Counted from the stretch's first letter, positions 46,350-56,240 are shown. The stretch is 64,000 nucleotides of DNA from Benzoatithermus flavus (GCF_037908215.1 NZ_JBBLZC010000005.1:1-64000); one strand, 5' to 3'. Translations and numbers: made by a program. The notes: generated from the sequence alone by a model not told the origin.

Positions 46350-48719
46350 TTATTCGGCCGCCCGTGCCAGCCGTGTGCTCTGGATCGCGCGCCACACCTT
46401 CTCGGGCGTCGCCGGCATCTCGACGCGCACGCCGATCGCATCGGTGATGGCGTTGATGACGGCCGGCGGCGAGCCGATCGCACCCGCCTCGCCGCAGCCC
46501 TTCACGCCCAGCGAGTTGGCGGTGCAGGCGGTTCCGGACACGGTCACGACCTCGAAGTCGGGCAGCATGTCGGCACGCGGCATGCCGTAGTCCATGTAGG
46601 AGCCGGTCAGGAGCTGGCCGCCCTCGTCATAGACCGCACCCTCGAGCAGGGCCTGGCCGATGCCCTGCGCCAGGCCGCCATGAACCTGACCCTCGACGAT
46701 CATCGGGTTCACGACGTTGCCGAAATCGTCCACCGCCACGAAGCGCACGATCTGGACGACACCGGTAGCCGGATCGACCTCGACCTCGCAGACATAGGTG
46801 CCCGCGGGATAGGTGAAGTTCGGCGGGTCGAAGAACGCCGATTCCTCGAGGCCGGGCTCGAGCCCTTGCGGGTAGTTGTGCGGCACGTAGGCCGTGAACG
46901 CGACCTGGGCCATGCTCACCGACTTGTCGGTGCCGGCGACGCTGAACTGGCCGTTCTTGAACTCGATGTCGGCCTCGGCCGCCTCGAGCATGTGGGCCGC
47001 GATCTTCTTGCCCTTCTCGACGATTTTGTTGCAGGCCTTGACCAGCGCCTCGCCGCCGACCGCGAGCGAGCGCGAGCCGTAGGTGCCCATGCCCACCGGC
47101 GTCTTGTCGGTGTCGCCGTGGATCACCTCGACGTCCTCGTAGGGCACGCCGAGCTTGTCGGCCACGACCTGTGCGAAGGTCGTCTCGTGGCCCTGGCCGT
47201 GGGTGTGGGTGCCCGTGAACACCTGCACCTTGCCGGTGTGGGTGAAGCGGACCTTGGCACTCTCCCACAAGCCCACGCCCGCACCGAGCGAACCCACCAC
47301 CGAGGAGGGAGCGATGCCGCAGGCCTCGATGTAGCAGGAGATGCCGATGCCCCTGAGCTTGCCACGCCGCTCGCTCTCGGCCCTGCGGGCCGGGAAGTTC
47401 TTGTAGTCGGCGAGCCGGAGCGCTTCGTCGAGCGTCGCCTCGTAGTTGCCGACGTCGTACACCAGCGCCACCGGCGTCTGGTAGGGGAAGGCATCCTTCG
47501 GGATGAAGTTCTTGCGGCGGAACTCGGCCGGATCCATCCCGATCTCGCGCGCCGCCTGGTCCATCAGGACCTCGAGCAGGAACGATGCCTCCGGCCGGCC
47601 GGCACCGCGATAGGCGTCCACCGGCACGGTGTTGGTGTAGTAGGCCTGGACGTCGGCGTAGATCGCCGGGGTCTTGTACTGGCCGGCGAGGAGCGTGGCG
47701 TAAAGATATGTGGGGATCGACGAGGAGAACGTCGACATGTAGGCGCCGAGGTTCGCCTTCGTGTTCACCCGCAGCGCCAGGCAGTTGCCCTCGGCATCGA
47801 GCGCCAGCTCGGCGTGGGTGATGTGGTCGCGGCCGTGCGCGTCGGAGATGAAGGCCTCGCCGCGCTCGGCGGTCCACTTCACCGGGCGGCCGCCGATCTT
47901 CTTCGATGCCCAGGTGACGACGCACTCCTCGCTGTAGATGAAGATCTTGGAGCCGAAGCCGCCGCCCACGTCGGGTGCTACCACGCGCAGCTTGTGCTCG
48001 GGCGCTATGCCGATGAAGGCCGACATGACCAGCCGGTGCACGTGCGGGTTCTGGCTGGTGACGTAGCAGGTGAAGCTGTCGCTGCCGGGATCGTAGTGGC
48101 CGACCGCGGCGCGCGGCTCCATGGCGTTCGGGACGAGCCGGTTGTTGACGAGATCGATCCTGCTGACGTGCGCGGCCTTGGCGAACGCGGCGTCGACCGC
48201 GGCCTTGTCGCCGAGCTCCCAGTCGTAGACCAGGTTGTTCGGCACCTCGTCGTGGACGAGCACGCCGGCATCGTGCGCGTCGGCGAGCGAGACCACGGGC
48301 TCGAGCACGTCGTACTCGACCTCGAGCGCCTCGCCCGCGTCCTTGGCCTGCTGGTAGGTGTCGGCCACGATCACGGCGACCGGATCGCCCACGTAGCGCA
48401 CCTTGCCCTGTGCCAGGAGCGGGTGCGGGCCCATCTTCATGGGCGAGCCGTCCTTGGACTTGACCAGCCAGCCGCAGACATTGTTGCCGAGCCCGTCGGC
48501 GGCGCAGTCCTCGCCGGTGAGCACGGCGAGGACACCCGGCATGCTCTCGGCCGAGGCCTTGTCGATGCTCACGATCCGCGCGTGCGCGTGCGGCGAGCGC
48601 ACGAAGTAGGCGTAAGCCTGGCCGGGCTGGTTGATGTCGTCGGTGTAGCGGCCCTTGCCGGTGACGAAGCGCTGGTCCTCCTTGCGGACGACCCGCACGC
48701 CGATGCCCTTCTCGACCAT
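46350..48719 (-). CDS. coxL: Form II CO dehydrogenase-like Mo subunit (CoxL)
   Basis: The 789-residue large subunit of a molybdenum hydroxylase. It opens GVRVVRKEDQRFVTGKGRYTDDI, has GGGFGSKIFIYSEE, the active-site loop AYRGAGR at residues 369-375, and the catalytic glutamate at residue 744 in KGCGEAGAIG. Form I (true CO-oxidising) enzymes carry AYXCSFR with a Cys for copper; the AYRGAGR loop marks form II, whose substrate is debated. Binding of molybdopterin cytosine dinucleotide follows from the family. It lies 13 bases after coxS. Confidence 0.96.
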   Translation of the reverse strand: MVEKGIGVRVVRKEDQRFVTGKGRYTDDINQPGQAYAYFVRSPHAHARIVSIDKASAESMPGVLAVLTGEDCAADGLGNNVCGWLVKSKDGSPMKMGPHPLLAQGKVRYVGDPVAVIVADTYQQAKDAGEALEVEYDVLEPVVSLADAHDAGVLVHDEVPNNLVYDWELGDKAAVDAAFAKAAHVSRIDLVNNRLVPNAMEPRAAVGHYDPGSDSFTCYVTSQNPHVHRLVMSAFIGIAPEHKLRVVAPDVGGGFGSKIFIYSEECVVTWASKKIGGRPVKWTAERGEAFISDAHGRDHITHAELALDAEGNCLALRVNTKANLGAYMSTFSSSIPTYLYATLLAGQYKTPAIYADVQAYYTNTVPVDAYRGAGRPEASFLLEVLMDQAAREIGMDPAEFRRKNFIPKDAFPYQTPVALVYDVGNYEATLDEALRLADYKNFPARRAESERRGKLRGIGISCYIEACGIAPSSVVGSLGAGVGLWESAKVRFTHTGKVQVFTGTHTHGQGHETTFAQVVADKLGVPYEDVEVIHGDTDKTPVGMGTYGSRSLAVGGEALVKACNKIVEKGKKIAAHMLEAAEADIEFKNGQFSVAGTDKSVSMAQVAFTAYVPHNYPQGLEPGLEESAFFDPPNFTYPAGTYVCEVEVDPATGVVQIVRFVAVDDFGNVVNPMIVEGQVHGGLAQGIGQALLEGAVYDEGGQLLTGSYMDYGMPRADMLPDFEVVTVSGTACTANSLGVKGCGEAGAIGSPPAVINAITDAIGVRVEMPATPEKVWRAIQSTRLARAAE

Positions 48720-48732
48720 CGTCCCCGGCTCC

Positions 48733-49218
<486 letters not shown>

Positions 49219-49420
49219 CCACTGACCTCCCAACAGGAACGTTAGTGCCCCGCATCGACCTGGCGGGGCGTCGAGCGTCGGCGCCGTGAGCGTCGGGCGC
49301 GTCTTCTTGCCTCGCAAGCGAAGCTAGGAGAGGCTCCCATCGCCGTCAATCAAGGCGAGCCTGCGCAGGCTCGTCCGTTGGTCGTAGCCGCCGGCGCCCG
49401 AGAAGTCCCGAGCTTTCGGA

Positions 49421-50233
49421 TCAGGAACCGAGAAGCCAATAGAGCAGGATCACGACCACGATCACGGCGAGGAGCCAGACCCACCACTGCTGCATGAGCC
49501 CCTTCTCGACCGGGGGGGGCGCCACGGGCTGCGCGGGCCGTCGCTCGGTCGCGGGCTTCTCGGGCGCGAAGGCCACCTGCTTCGGGCGGGGCGCCGGAGC
49601 CGGCTCCGCCGCCGTGGCGCCGGCGGCGGCTCGCGGCGTCTCGACCGGAGGTGCGGGCTCGATCGGGGCCGCGGTCGGCGCCGCCGCGAGCGGTGCCGGC
49701 TGAGGGGCCTCCACCGCGGGCGGGATCGGCGGGGCGGCGGGTGCCGGGGCGGGGGAGGGTGCCACCGCTGCCGTGGCACTTCCCGCTGCATAGCGCTCGC
49801 CGACGATGGTCGAGAACCGGCCGAAGAAGTCGTCGGCCATCTTCTTGGCGGTGCCCTGGATCAGACGCGAGCCGATCTGGGCGAGCTTGCCGCCGACGTC
49901 CGCCTTGGCGTGGTAGCGGAGCAGGGTGCCGGCACCGTCCTCGGTGAGGGCCACCTCGGCCCCGCCCTTGGCGAAGCCCGCGGCCCCGCCCTTACCCTCG
50001 CCCGAGATTGTGTAGCTTTCGGGTGGGTTGAGGTCGCCCAGCGTGACCTTGCCGGTGAAGGTAGCGCTCACCGGCCCGACCTTGGCCTTCACCTTCGCCT
50101 CGAGCTCGGTGTCGGAGAGCTTGTGCAGTTCCTCGCAGCCCGGAATCGACGCCTTGAGGATCTCGGGATCGTTGAGCGCCTCCCAGACCCGCTGCCGAGG
50201 GGCCGGGATGCGATACTCACCCGTCATGTCCAT
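49421..50233 (-). CDS. coxG: CoxG-family membrane anchor protein
   Basis: A 270-residue protein. Residues 1-150 form the CoxG (SRPBCC/START-like) domain: MTGEYRIPAPRQRVWEALNDPEILKASIPGCEEL in substance, DLNPPESYTISGEGKGG and a late FFGRFSTIVGE. A long Pro/Ala linker (about 155-245) leads to a C-terminal helix (WWVWLLAVIVVVILLYWLLG). In Oligotropha CoxG anchors CO dehydrogenase to the membrane. It lies 200 bases upstream of coxS on the same strand. A GGGAGAG site precedes the ATG. Confidence 0.93.
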   Translation of the reverse strand: MDMTGEYRIPAPRQRVWEALNDPEILKASIPGCEELHKLSDTELEAKVKAKVGPVSATFTGKVTLGDLNPPESYTISGEGKGGAAGFAKGGAEVALTEDGAGTLLRYHAKADVGGKLAQIGSRLIQGTAKKMADDFFGRFSTIVGERYAAGSATAAVAPSPAPAPAAPPIPPAVEAPQPAPLAAAPTAAPIEPAPPVETPRAAAGATAAEPAPAPRPKQVAFAPEKPATERRPAQPVAPPPVEKGLMQQWWVWLLAVIVVVILLYWLLGS

Positions 50234-50526
50234 AGACTGCTCTCCCTTGCTCGATCTCTGCCCACCGCCGGGCCGGTCCGTTTCGCCGCGAGCTTTTAGT
50301 CCCGGCCCGAGGTGGAGCAAGACCGACCTTGGGCCATGGCTCGTGCCGTTGTGCGCGTGGCTTACACGTCGCCGCTCCGTGCTTCAAGCCAAGGTGGATG
50401 GCCGCTGCAACCGAGTTGTGACAGCAGGCCAGCAATGTTAGCTACATGAGCAAGAGTGGGGCTCGTCGTGCCGTGCGTCCGTTTTCCGAGCCGTCACCGG
50501 GGGCTTTTGCTGTCGAGGTCGTGTCG

Positions 50527-51675
50527 ATGCTGGAACATCTCGGTGCCGCGCTGTCCTCCAACGACTTCATGCCGCACGGCATGTGCTTCCTTTGGCAGCC
50601 GACCTTGCTCTGGCTGCACGTCGTCTCGGACGCGCTCACGGCCTTCGCCTACTACTCGATCCCCTTCGCCCTGGTCTATTTCGTCTGGAAGCGTCAGGAC
50701 CTCGTGTTCCCGAGCGTGTTCCTGCTGTTCGGTGCCTTCATTCTCGCCTGCGGCACGACACATCTGATGGGCATCTGGACCATCTGGCATCCCGACTACT
50801 GGCTCGATGGCGGGATCAAGCTGTTCACGGGCGTGGTCTCGGTCCTTTCGGCGCTGTTCTTGTGGCGGATCATGCCCCAGGCTCTGGCGCTGCCGAGCCG
50901 CAGCCAGCTCGAGACCGCGAACCGGGCCTTGGCGCAGGAGATCGGGGAGCGCCAGCGCGCCGAGGCGACCGTGCGCCGGATGAATCAGGAGCTCGAGGAG
51001 CGCGTGCGCGAGCGGACGAGGGAGCTCGAGGCGATCAACCGGCGCCTGCGCACGGCACTTCACGAGAAGGAGGTGCTCTTGCGCGAGGTGCACCATCGCG
51101 TGAAGAACAACCTGCAGGTCGTCGCGAGCCTGCTGACGCTCCAGGCGAGCCGGACCGATCCGGCGCTGAAGCACTCCTTCCAGGCGAGCCTCGAACGGAT
51201 CCGGGCCATGGGACGGGTACACGAGCAGCTCTACCGCGCGGAGGATGCGAGCTGCTTCGATCCCGCCGCCTACATCCGGACCATCTGCGCCGATCTCGGC
51301 GAGATCTACGGCAGCGACGGCCGGATCACCTGGCGCGTCGAGGCGCGAGCACCGGTACGTATCCCCCTCGATACCGCGACACCTTTGGCCCTGATCGTCA
51401 ACGAGGTCATCTCGAATGCCTACAAGCACGCCTTCCCGGACGGCAGGCGCGGCGAGATCCAGGTGATCATCGGCGAGGTCGAGGCGGGCACGCTGATCGA
51501 GATCCGGGACAACGGCGTGGGACTCCCGGATGGCCGGGAGGTCGGCGACGGACCGTCGATGGGATGGCGCCTCGTCCAGCTCCTCGCCCAGCAGATCGAT
51601 GCCACGGCCACGTTCCTGTCCGATGGCGGCACGCGCTTTTCGCTGGTATTACCACACGTTCCGGAGAATGAATGA
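50527..51675 (+). CDS. Ethylene-receptor-like histidine kinase
   Basis: A 382-residue sensor kinase. Residues about 25-125 are three membrane helices like the ethylene-binding domain of plant ETR1: SDALTAFAYYSIPFALVYF, then FGAFILACGTTHLMGIW, with Cys75 and His79 at the copper-ligand positions, Asp35 and the Pro of YYSIP also kept. A coiled coil (about 130-180) leads to a HisKA_2 domain with HHRVKNNLQVVASLL (His189/His190) and an HATPase_c (VNEVISNAYKHAF, DNGVGLPDG). The ATG at 50527 has GAGGT upstream and matches the start of relatives; an ATG at 50446 would add 27 residues. It overlaps its response regulator gene. Confidence 0.92.
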   Translation: MLEHLGAALSSNDFMPHGMCFLWQPTLLWLHVVSDALTAFAYYSIPFALVYFVWKRQDLVFPSVFLLFGAFILACGTTHLMGIWTIWHPDYWLDGGIKLFTGVVSVLSALFLWRIMPQALALPSRSQLETANRALAQEIGERQRAEATVRRMNQELEERVRERTRELEAINRRLRTALHEKEVLLREVHHRVKNNLQVVASLLTLQASRTDPALKHSFQASLERIRAMGRVHEQLYRAEDASCFDPAAYIRTICADLGEIYGSDGRITWRVEARAPVRIPLDTATPLALIVNEVISNAYKHAFPDGRRGEIQVIIGEVEAGTLIEIRDNGVGLPDGREVGDGPSMGWRLVQLLAQQIDATATFLSDGGTRFSLVLPHVPENE

Positions 51676-52204
51676 CGGGTCCTTCGGGAAAGGCTCCTTC
51701 GATATGGCCCAGGCCGGCCTCGCTATCGATCGGATCGGCAGCCCGGGCGTGCCGCCGCCGGGCCTCTCGGCCGGCGTGCTCGCAGCGCCGATGCCGGAGG
51801 GCGCACCGCGCGCCACGGATTCCGCCCGACCCTTGCGGGTCCTGATCGTCGAGGACGAGCTGATCATCGCCTGGGAGATCGCCGAGCTGCTGGTCCGGCT
51901 CGGCTGTGAGGTGTGCGGCACGGCAGCCGATGCGATGCAGGCGATCCGGCTCGCGGGCGAGCTCGCGCCCGACCTCGTGCTCATGGACGTGCGGCTGCGC
52001 GGCAAGGGAGACGGCATCACGGCGGCCGAGGCGATCAGGGCGCAGCAGCCGGTGAGCCTCGTCTTCTGCACGGCTCATGCCGAGGATCCCGTGACCCGAG
52101 CCCGCATGCAGGCAGCGGGCGCCGTCGCGATCCTCGCGAAGCCGATCGAGCCCGGTGCCCTCGAGGAGACATTGATCCGCCTGACCGGATCGATGCCGGC
52201 CTGA
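51668..52204 (+). CDS. Response regulator receiver protein
   Basis: A 178-residue protein: a disordered start (about 1-55), then a receiver domain with LRVLIVEDELIIAWE (acidic pair), phosphoacceptor Asp107 in LVLMDVRLRG, the Thr in FCTAHAED and the Lys in LAKPIEP. No output domain. It overlaps the kinase stop (ATGAATGA), so it is its cognate partner. The pattern is that of receivers paired with HWE/HisKA_2 kinases. An internal ATG at 51704 is also possible. Confidence 0.9.
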   Translation: MNDGSFGKGSFDMAQAGLAIDRIGSPGVPPPGLSAGVLAAPMPEGAPRATDSARPLRVLIVEDELIIAWEIAELLVRLGCEVCGTAADAMQAIRLAGELAPDLVLMDVRLRGKGDGITAAEAIRAQQPVSLVFCTAHAEDPVTRARMQAAGAVAILAKPIEPGALEETLIRLTGSMPA

Positions 52205-52330
52205 CCGGGCGCCGGGGCCGATGCGCGCACGGGATGATTGCCATGCCGCGCTCGGGGCAAAGCCCGTCTGGAGCCGGCTCGGCACCGGTGTTAAGGGAGC
52301 CGCCGGGCATGGCGAACAGTGGAGGCAGGC

Positions 52331-52519
52331 ATGGCCGAGGATTCCCTCGTCGAGACGCCGTCGGGGGTCCAGGTTCCCGTGGGCGCCGTGATCACGGCGG
52401 AAGAGCTCGCGGCGCTCGTCCGGGCCGCGACGCACGATCTGCCGTTCGGCGCCGAGCCGGCTGCGTTCCTGACCGCTCTCGAGCGCCTGGCCCGGGTGGC
52501 CGAGGAAGCCGCGGCATGA
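52331..52519 (+). CDS. AtzG/GatC-like small amidase subunit (DUF4089-like)
   Basis: A 62-residue protein before an amidase, its stop overlapping the amidase start (ATGA). The C-terminal half, LPFGAEPAAFLTALERLARVAEEA, resembles AtzG (DUF4089), the partner of the amidase AtzE, and GatC proteins in general. A GGAGG site six bases before the ATG supports translation. Calling it an AtzG-like subunit is based on position, size and this weak resemblance. Confidence 0.65.
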   Translation: MAEDSLVETPSGVQVPVGAVITAEELAALVRAATHDLPFGAEPAAFLTALERLARVAEEAAA

Positions 52520-53943
52520 CGGCGCGCGAGATTCTGGATCTGGGCGTAGCCGAGCTCGCCATGCGGATCGCCCGCGGCGAGATCGGGAGCCGTGAGGCGA
52601 CCGAGGCCGTGCTCGAGGCGTTGGACGGCCCCGGTCGCGCGCTCGGCGTCGTGGCGCGCCTCGAGCCCGAGCGAGCGCTGGCCCGGGCCGAGGCGGCCGA
52701 TGCCGCCCGTGCCAGGGGCGAGGCGCTCGGACCCCTGCACGGGGTGCCGCTCGCGCACAAGGACATGTTCTACCGCGCGGGTGAGCTCGCCGAATGCGGT
52801 GCCGCGCTCATGCGAGGCCACCGGCCCGCCGTCACCGCGACCGTGCTCGCGCGGCTCGACGCGGCGGGGGCGATCGATGTCGGCCGGCTCAACATGGTCG
52901 AGTTCGCGCTCGGCATCACCGGCCACAACAGCCATACCGGCCATCCGCAGAACCCGTGGGATCGGACCCGGATCACCGGCGGCTCCACCAGCGGTGGCGC
53001 CGCGGCGGTGGCGGCTCGTCTCGTGCCCGCCACCTTGGGCTCCGACACCGGCGGCTCGATCCGCGTGCCCAGCGCCTGCTGCGGTCTCGTCGGCATCAAG
53101 CCCACCTATGGCCGGGTCAGCCGCTTCGGCTGCATGCCGCTCTCGTTCTCGCTCGATCACATCGGCCCGCTCGCTCGCTCGGCCGAGGATCTGGCCCTGC
53201 TCCTGCAGGCGATCGCCGGGCACGATCCGAACGACCCGACGACGAGCGCGCGGCCCGTTCCCGACTACCGTGCGGGCCTCGGGGAAGCCGTGCGGGGCCT
53301 GCGGCTCGCCGTGGCGGCCGAGGGCGTCGAGACGGAGATCGATCCCGAGGTCGTGGCGGTGCAGGAGGAAGCCCTTCGGGTCATGGCCGATCTCGGCCTC
53401 TCCGCCCGGCCGCAAACGGTGGCCTCGTTCAAGAGCCTGAACGCGCTGCGGCGCGTCATCATGCTCGCGGAATGCGCCGCCTATCACCGCGAGTGGATCG
53501 CGACCGCGCGCGACCGCTACAACCTCGAGACCGCGAACCGCATGGAGCCGGGCTTCGCCTTCTCGGCGGTCGATTACCTGCGCGCCGTCTCGGCCCGCGC
53601 GACCCTTCTCGAGCGCTTCTGCAAGGAGACCTTCGCCGCGGCCGACCTCCTCGTCCTGCCGACGAGTCCCGTCGCTACACCCAGGATCGCCGACACCGCC
53701 ACCGGCGGTGATGCGCGCTTCATGGCAGTCGCGAACCGCATGGGCGCTCTCGTCGGGCCGTTCAACTATCTGGGCCTGCCGGCCCTCAATCTGCCGATAG
53801 GCTTCGATGCGAACGGCATGCCGATCGGTCTCCAGCTCGTGGCGCCGCCGTTCGCCGAAGGGCTGCTCTTGCGCATGGCGCACGCCTTCGAGGCGGCGAC
53901 GGGCGTGGCCAGGAAGCGGCCGCCCTTCACCGGCATCGGCTGA
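52516..53943 (+). CDS. Amidase-signature family enzyme
   Basis: A 475-residue amidase signature enzyme. The catalytic Ser-cisSer-Lys triad is visible: Lys in LAHKDMFY, cis-Ser in GGSTSGGAAAVAARL and Ser in LGSDTGGSIRVPSACCGLVGIKPTYGR. The end motif LPIGFDANGMPIGLQLV is typical. Substrate is unknown; with an AtzG-like partner it may act on biuret-like or acyl-urea compounds (inference). It is followed by a DMT transporter 4 bases later, possibly a solute-handling unit. Confidence 0.93.
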   Translation: MTAREILDLGVAELAMRIARGEIGSREATEAVLEALDGPGRALGVVARLEPERALARAEAADAARARGEALGPLHGVPLAHKDMFYRAGELAECGAALMRGHRPAVTATVLARLDAAGAIDVGRLNMVEFALGITGHNSHTGHPQNPWDRTRITGGSTSGGAAAVAARLVPATLGSDTGGSIRVPSACCGLVGIKPTYGRVSRFGCMPLSFSLDHIGPLARSAEDLALLLQAIAGHDPNDPTTSARPVPDYRAGLGEAVRGLRLAVAAEGVETEIDPEVVAVQEEALRVMADLGLSARPQTVASFKSLNALRRVIMLAECAAYHREWIATARDRYNLETANRMEPGFAFSAVDYLRAVSARATLLERFCKETFAAADLLVLPTSPVATPRIADTATGGDARFMAVANRMGALVGPFNYLGLPALNLPIGFDANGMPIGLQLVAPPFAEGLLLRMAHAFEAATGVARKRPPFTGIG

Positions 53944-53947
53944 GCCC

Positions 53948-54841
53948 TTGCGCGAGGCGCTGCCGGCCGCACGGCCGGGCTCGTCCGAGCTGCGCGGCAT
54001 CGCCGTGACGCTCGTCGCCATGATGCTGTTCAGCCTCATGGACGCGGTGAGCAAGTATCTCAGCATGCGCTATCCCACGCCGCAGATCCTGTGGCTGCGC
54101 TATCTCTTCACCGTGCCCTTGGTGCTGGTCGCCCTCGCGCCCGGCGGCATCGTGCATCGGGTGCGCTCGGCCCATCCCTGGCTGCAGCTCCTGCGCTCGC
54201 TGCTCCTCGTCGTCGAGATCGGATTCGTGATCTGGGCCTTCGGCCGGCTGCCGCTCGCCGATGTCCAGTCCGTGCTCGCTCTCACCCCGCTCGCGGTGAC
54301 GGCCCTCTCCGTGCCGCTCCTCGGCGAGCAGGTGGGAGCACGGCGCTGGGCCGCCGTGGCGATGGGGCTCGTGGGCATCCTGATCGTCCTGCGGCCAGGG
54401 CTGGGCGTGATCCAGCCCGCGACCCTGGCGGCGCTCGCGGCCGTGCTCCTCTACGCGCTCTACCAGATCCTGACCCGGCTGGTCGGTCGCGTGGATGCTG
54501 CCGAGACCAGCCTGCTCTGGCAGTTCGTCCTGGGCAGCATCGCTCTCACCGCCGTAGCACCTTTCTTCTGGCGGACACCCGAGCCGGTCCACTGGCCCCT
54601 ATTCGTGGTCGCGGCCGTCCTCGGCGGCTCCGGGCACTACGCCATGATCAAGGCGCTGCAGCTCGCACCCGCGGTGGTCGTGCAGCCCTTCAGCTACACG
54701 GGCCTGCTCTGGTCCGTCATCATCGGCTATCTCGTCTTCGGCGATCTGCCCGATGCCCCGACCCTGATCGGTGCGGGGGTGATCGTCGCTGCCGGGACCT
54801 ACGCCGCCGTCCGCGAGCACCGCTTGCGCCGCAGCTTCTGA
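53948..54841 (+). CDS. EamA-family DMT transporter
   Basis: A 297-residue integral membrane protein with about ten helices in two EamA repeats: SLMDAVSKYLSMRYPTPQILWLRY starts the first and YALYQILTRLVGRVDAAETSLLW the second; PFSYTGLLWSVIIGYLVFGDLP closes the fold. Substrate unknown; the family exports metabolites or takes up amines. The start is a TTG at 53948, four bases after the amidase stop; a GTG at 54006 is an alternative. Close coupling suggests a link with the amidase product. Confidence 0.9.
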   Translation: MREALPAARPGSSELRGIAVTLVAMMLFSLMDAVSKYLSMRYPTPQILWLRYLFTVPLVLVALAPGGIVHRVRSAHPWLQLLRSLLLVVEIGFVIWAFGRLPLADVQSVLALTPLAVTALSVPLLGEQVGARRWAAVAMGLVGILIVLRPGLGVIQPATLAALAAVLLYALYQILTRLVGRVDAAETSLLWQFVLGSIALTAVAPFFWRTPEPVHWPLFVVAAVLGGSGHYAMIKALQLAPAVVVQPFSYTGLLWSVIIGYLVFGDLPDAPTLIGAGVIVAAGTYAAVREHRLRRSF

Positions 54842-54862
54842 TCCGCTTACCTCGTCGCTCTC

Positions 54863-56194
54863 ATGCCGCCTGCTCCAGCCGGACGCTCCTACATGCCCCG
54901 CAGCCTCAGGATCACGACCGAGCCGCTGATCGTCATCGCCGAGCTCCACTTCCACCCCGACCACCACGATGCGGTCCTGGAGCTGGCGCAGCGTCACGTG
55001 CGGAACACGCTGGCGGCCGAGCCGGGCTGCCTGCGCTTCGAGCTCACCGCCCCCACGGACGATCCGGGCTCCCTCATCTTCTACGAGATGTTCGCGAGCG
55101 AGGCGGCGTTCGCGGAGCATCAGCGGTCGCCGCACCTCGCCTGGTTCCGCGAGGCACGCAAGCCCTACGTCCACGACACCACGGTCCGGGTGCTCCATCC
55201 GGTGAGCGCCGTCCGGCCGGGAATCGTGCTCTGCGCCGTGCCGGCGCTGATGCGCCACCAGGACTATCTGCGGCCTCTGGTCGAGGCGGGGTTCGATCTG
55301 CGCTGGAACGATCTCGGTCGCGTGCTCACCGAGGACGAGCTGATCGAGCGCCTGGACGGGGTGGTCGCCACCATCGCCGGCAGCGAGCCCTACAGTGCCC
55401 GCGTGTTCTCGCAGGCACCGGATCTGAAGGTGATCGCCCGTCTGGGTGTGGGGCACGATCAGATCGACGTCGCGGCCGCCACGCGCGCCGGTGTCGCGGT
55501 GGCCATGGCCTACGGCACCAACCACGACGCCGTGGCCGACCATGCCATGGCGCTGCTCGCGGCCGCGGCGCACCGCATCGTCGACTACGACCGGCGCGTG
55601 CGCACCGGCGGCTGGGGCAGCCTGTTCCATGCCAGGATTCACGGCACCACGGTCGGGATCGTGGGCTTCGGCCGGGTCGGCCGTGCGCTCGCCAAGCGCT
55701 GCCTCGGCTTCACCATGGACGTGCTCGTGGCCGACCCCGTGGCCGAGGCCGACACCGTGGCCCGGCTCGGCTACCAGCTCGTCGAGCTCGACGAGCTCCT
55801 GCGCCGTGCCGACTTCGTCTCGCTGCACGCGCCGCTGACGCCGGAGACGCATCATCTGATCGACGCGAGGCGGTTGGCGCTGATGAAGCCCACGGCCTAT
55901 CTCGTCAACACCTCCCGTGGCGCGCTCGTCGATCAGGCGGCGCTGATCGAAGCACTCGAGCAGAAGCGGATCGCAGGGGCAGCGCTCGACGTGTTCGAGG
56001 TCGAGCCCCTGCCGGAATCGCCTCTGCGGCGGCTCGACAACGTGGTCCTCACACCGCACGTGGCGGGGCTCAGCGCCGCGTCCTTGCGCGCCATGGCGGA
56101 ACGCTGCGTCGACAGCATCGTGGCGCTCACGCGCGGACGCGATCCCGGCCTCGGTCTCGTGCTCAACCCCGAGGTCCTGCCGTCGCAGACCTGA
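54863..56194 (+). CDS. ABM domain fused to D-2-hydroxyacid dehydrogenase
   Basis: A 443-residue fusion. Residues about 20-110 are an antibiotic-biosynthesis-monooxygenase (ABM) type ferredoxin-like domain (LIVIAELHFHPDHHDAV, EPGCLRFELTAP, FYEMFASEAAFAEHQ). Residues about 120-443 are a D-isomer-specific 2-hydroxyacid dehydrogenase with GIVGFGRVGRALAKR (NAD binding), the catalytic Arg in TSRGALVD, Glu in LDVFEVEP and His in TPHVAG, most like phosphoglycerate dehydrogenase. An ATG 30 bases later could be the true start. No frameshift separates the parts. Confidence 0.9.
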   Translation: MPPAPAGRSYMPRSLRITTEPLIVIAELHFHPDHHDAVLELAQRHVRNTLAAEPGCLRFELTAPTDDPGSLIFYEMFASEAAFAEHQRSPHLAWFREARKPYVHDTTVRVLHPVSAVRPGIVLCAVPALMRHQDYLRPLVEAGFDLRWNDLGRVLTEDELIERLDGVVATIAGSEPYSARVFSQAPDLKVIARLGVGHDQIDVAAATRAGVAVAMAYGTNHDAVADHAMALLAAAAHRIVDYDRRVRTGGWGSLFHARIHGTTVGIVGFGRVGRALAKRCLGFTMDVLVADPVAEADTVARLGYQLVELDELLRRADFVSLHAPLTPETHHLIDARRLALMKPTAYLVNTSRGALVDQAALIEALEQKRIAGAALDVFEVEPLPESPLRRLDNVVLTPHVAGLSAASLRAMAERCVDSIVALTRGRDPGLGLVLNPEVLPSQT

Positions 56195-56210
56195 GCGGCG
56201 GAAGGCGGGT

Positions 56211-56240
56211 TTGACAGCGCGCCGCTTCGGGTGCTACCCG
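56211..56240 (+). promoter_or_regulatory. Possible map promoter
   Basis: TTGACA (56211-56216) is followed 17-18 bases later by CTACCC/TACCCG (56234-56240), an acceptable alphaproteobacterial -10. It lies about 60 bases before the map start. Confidence 0.5.
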
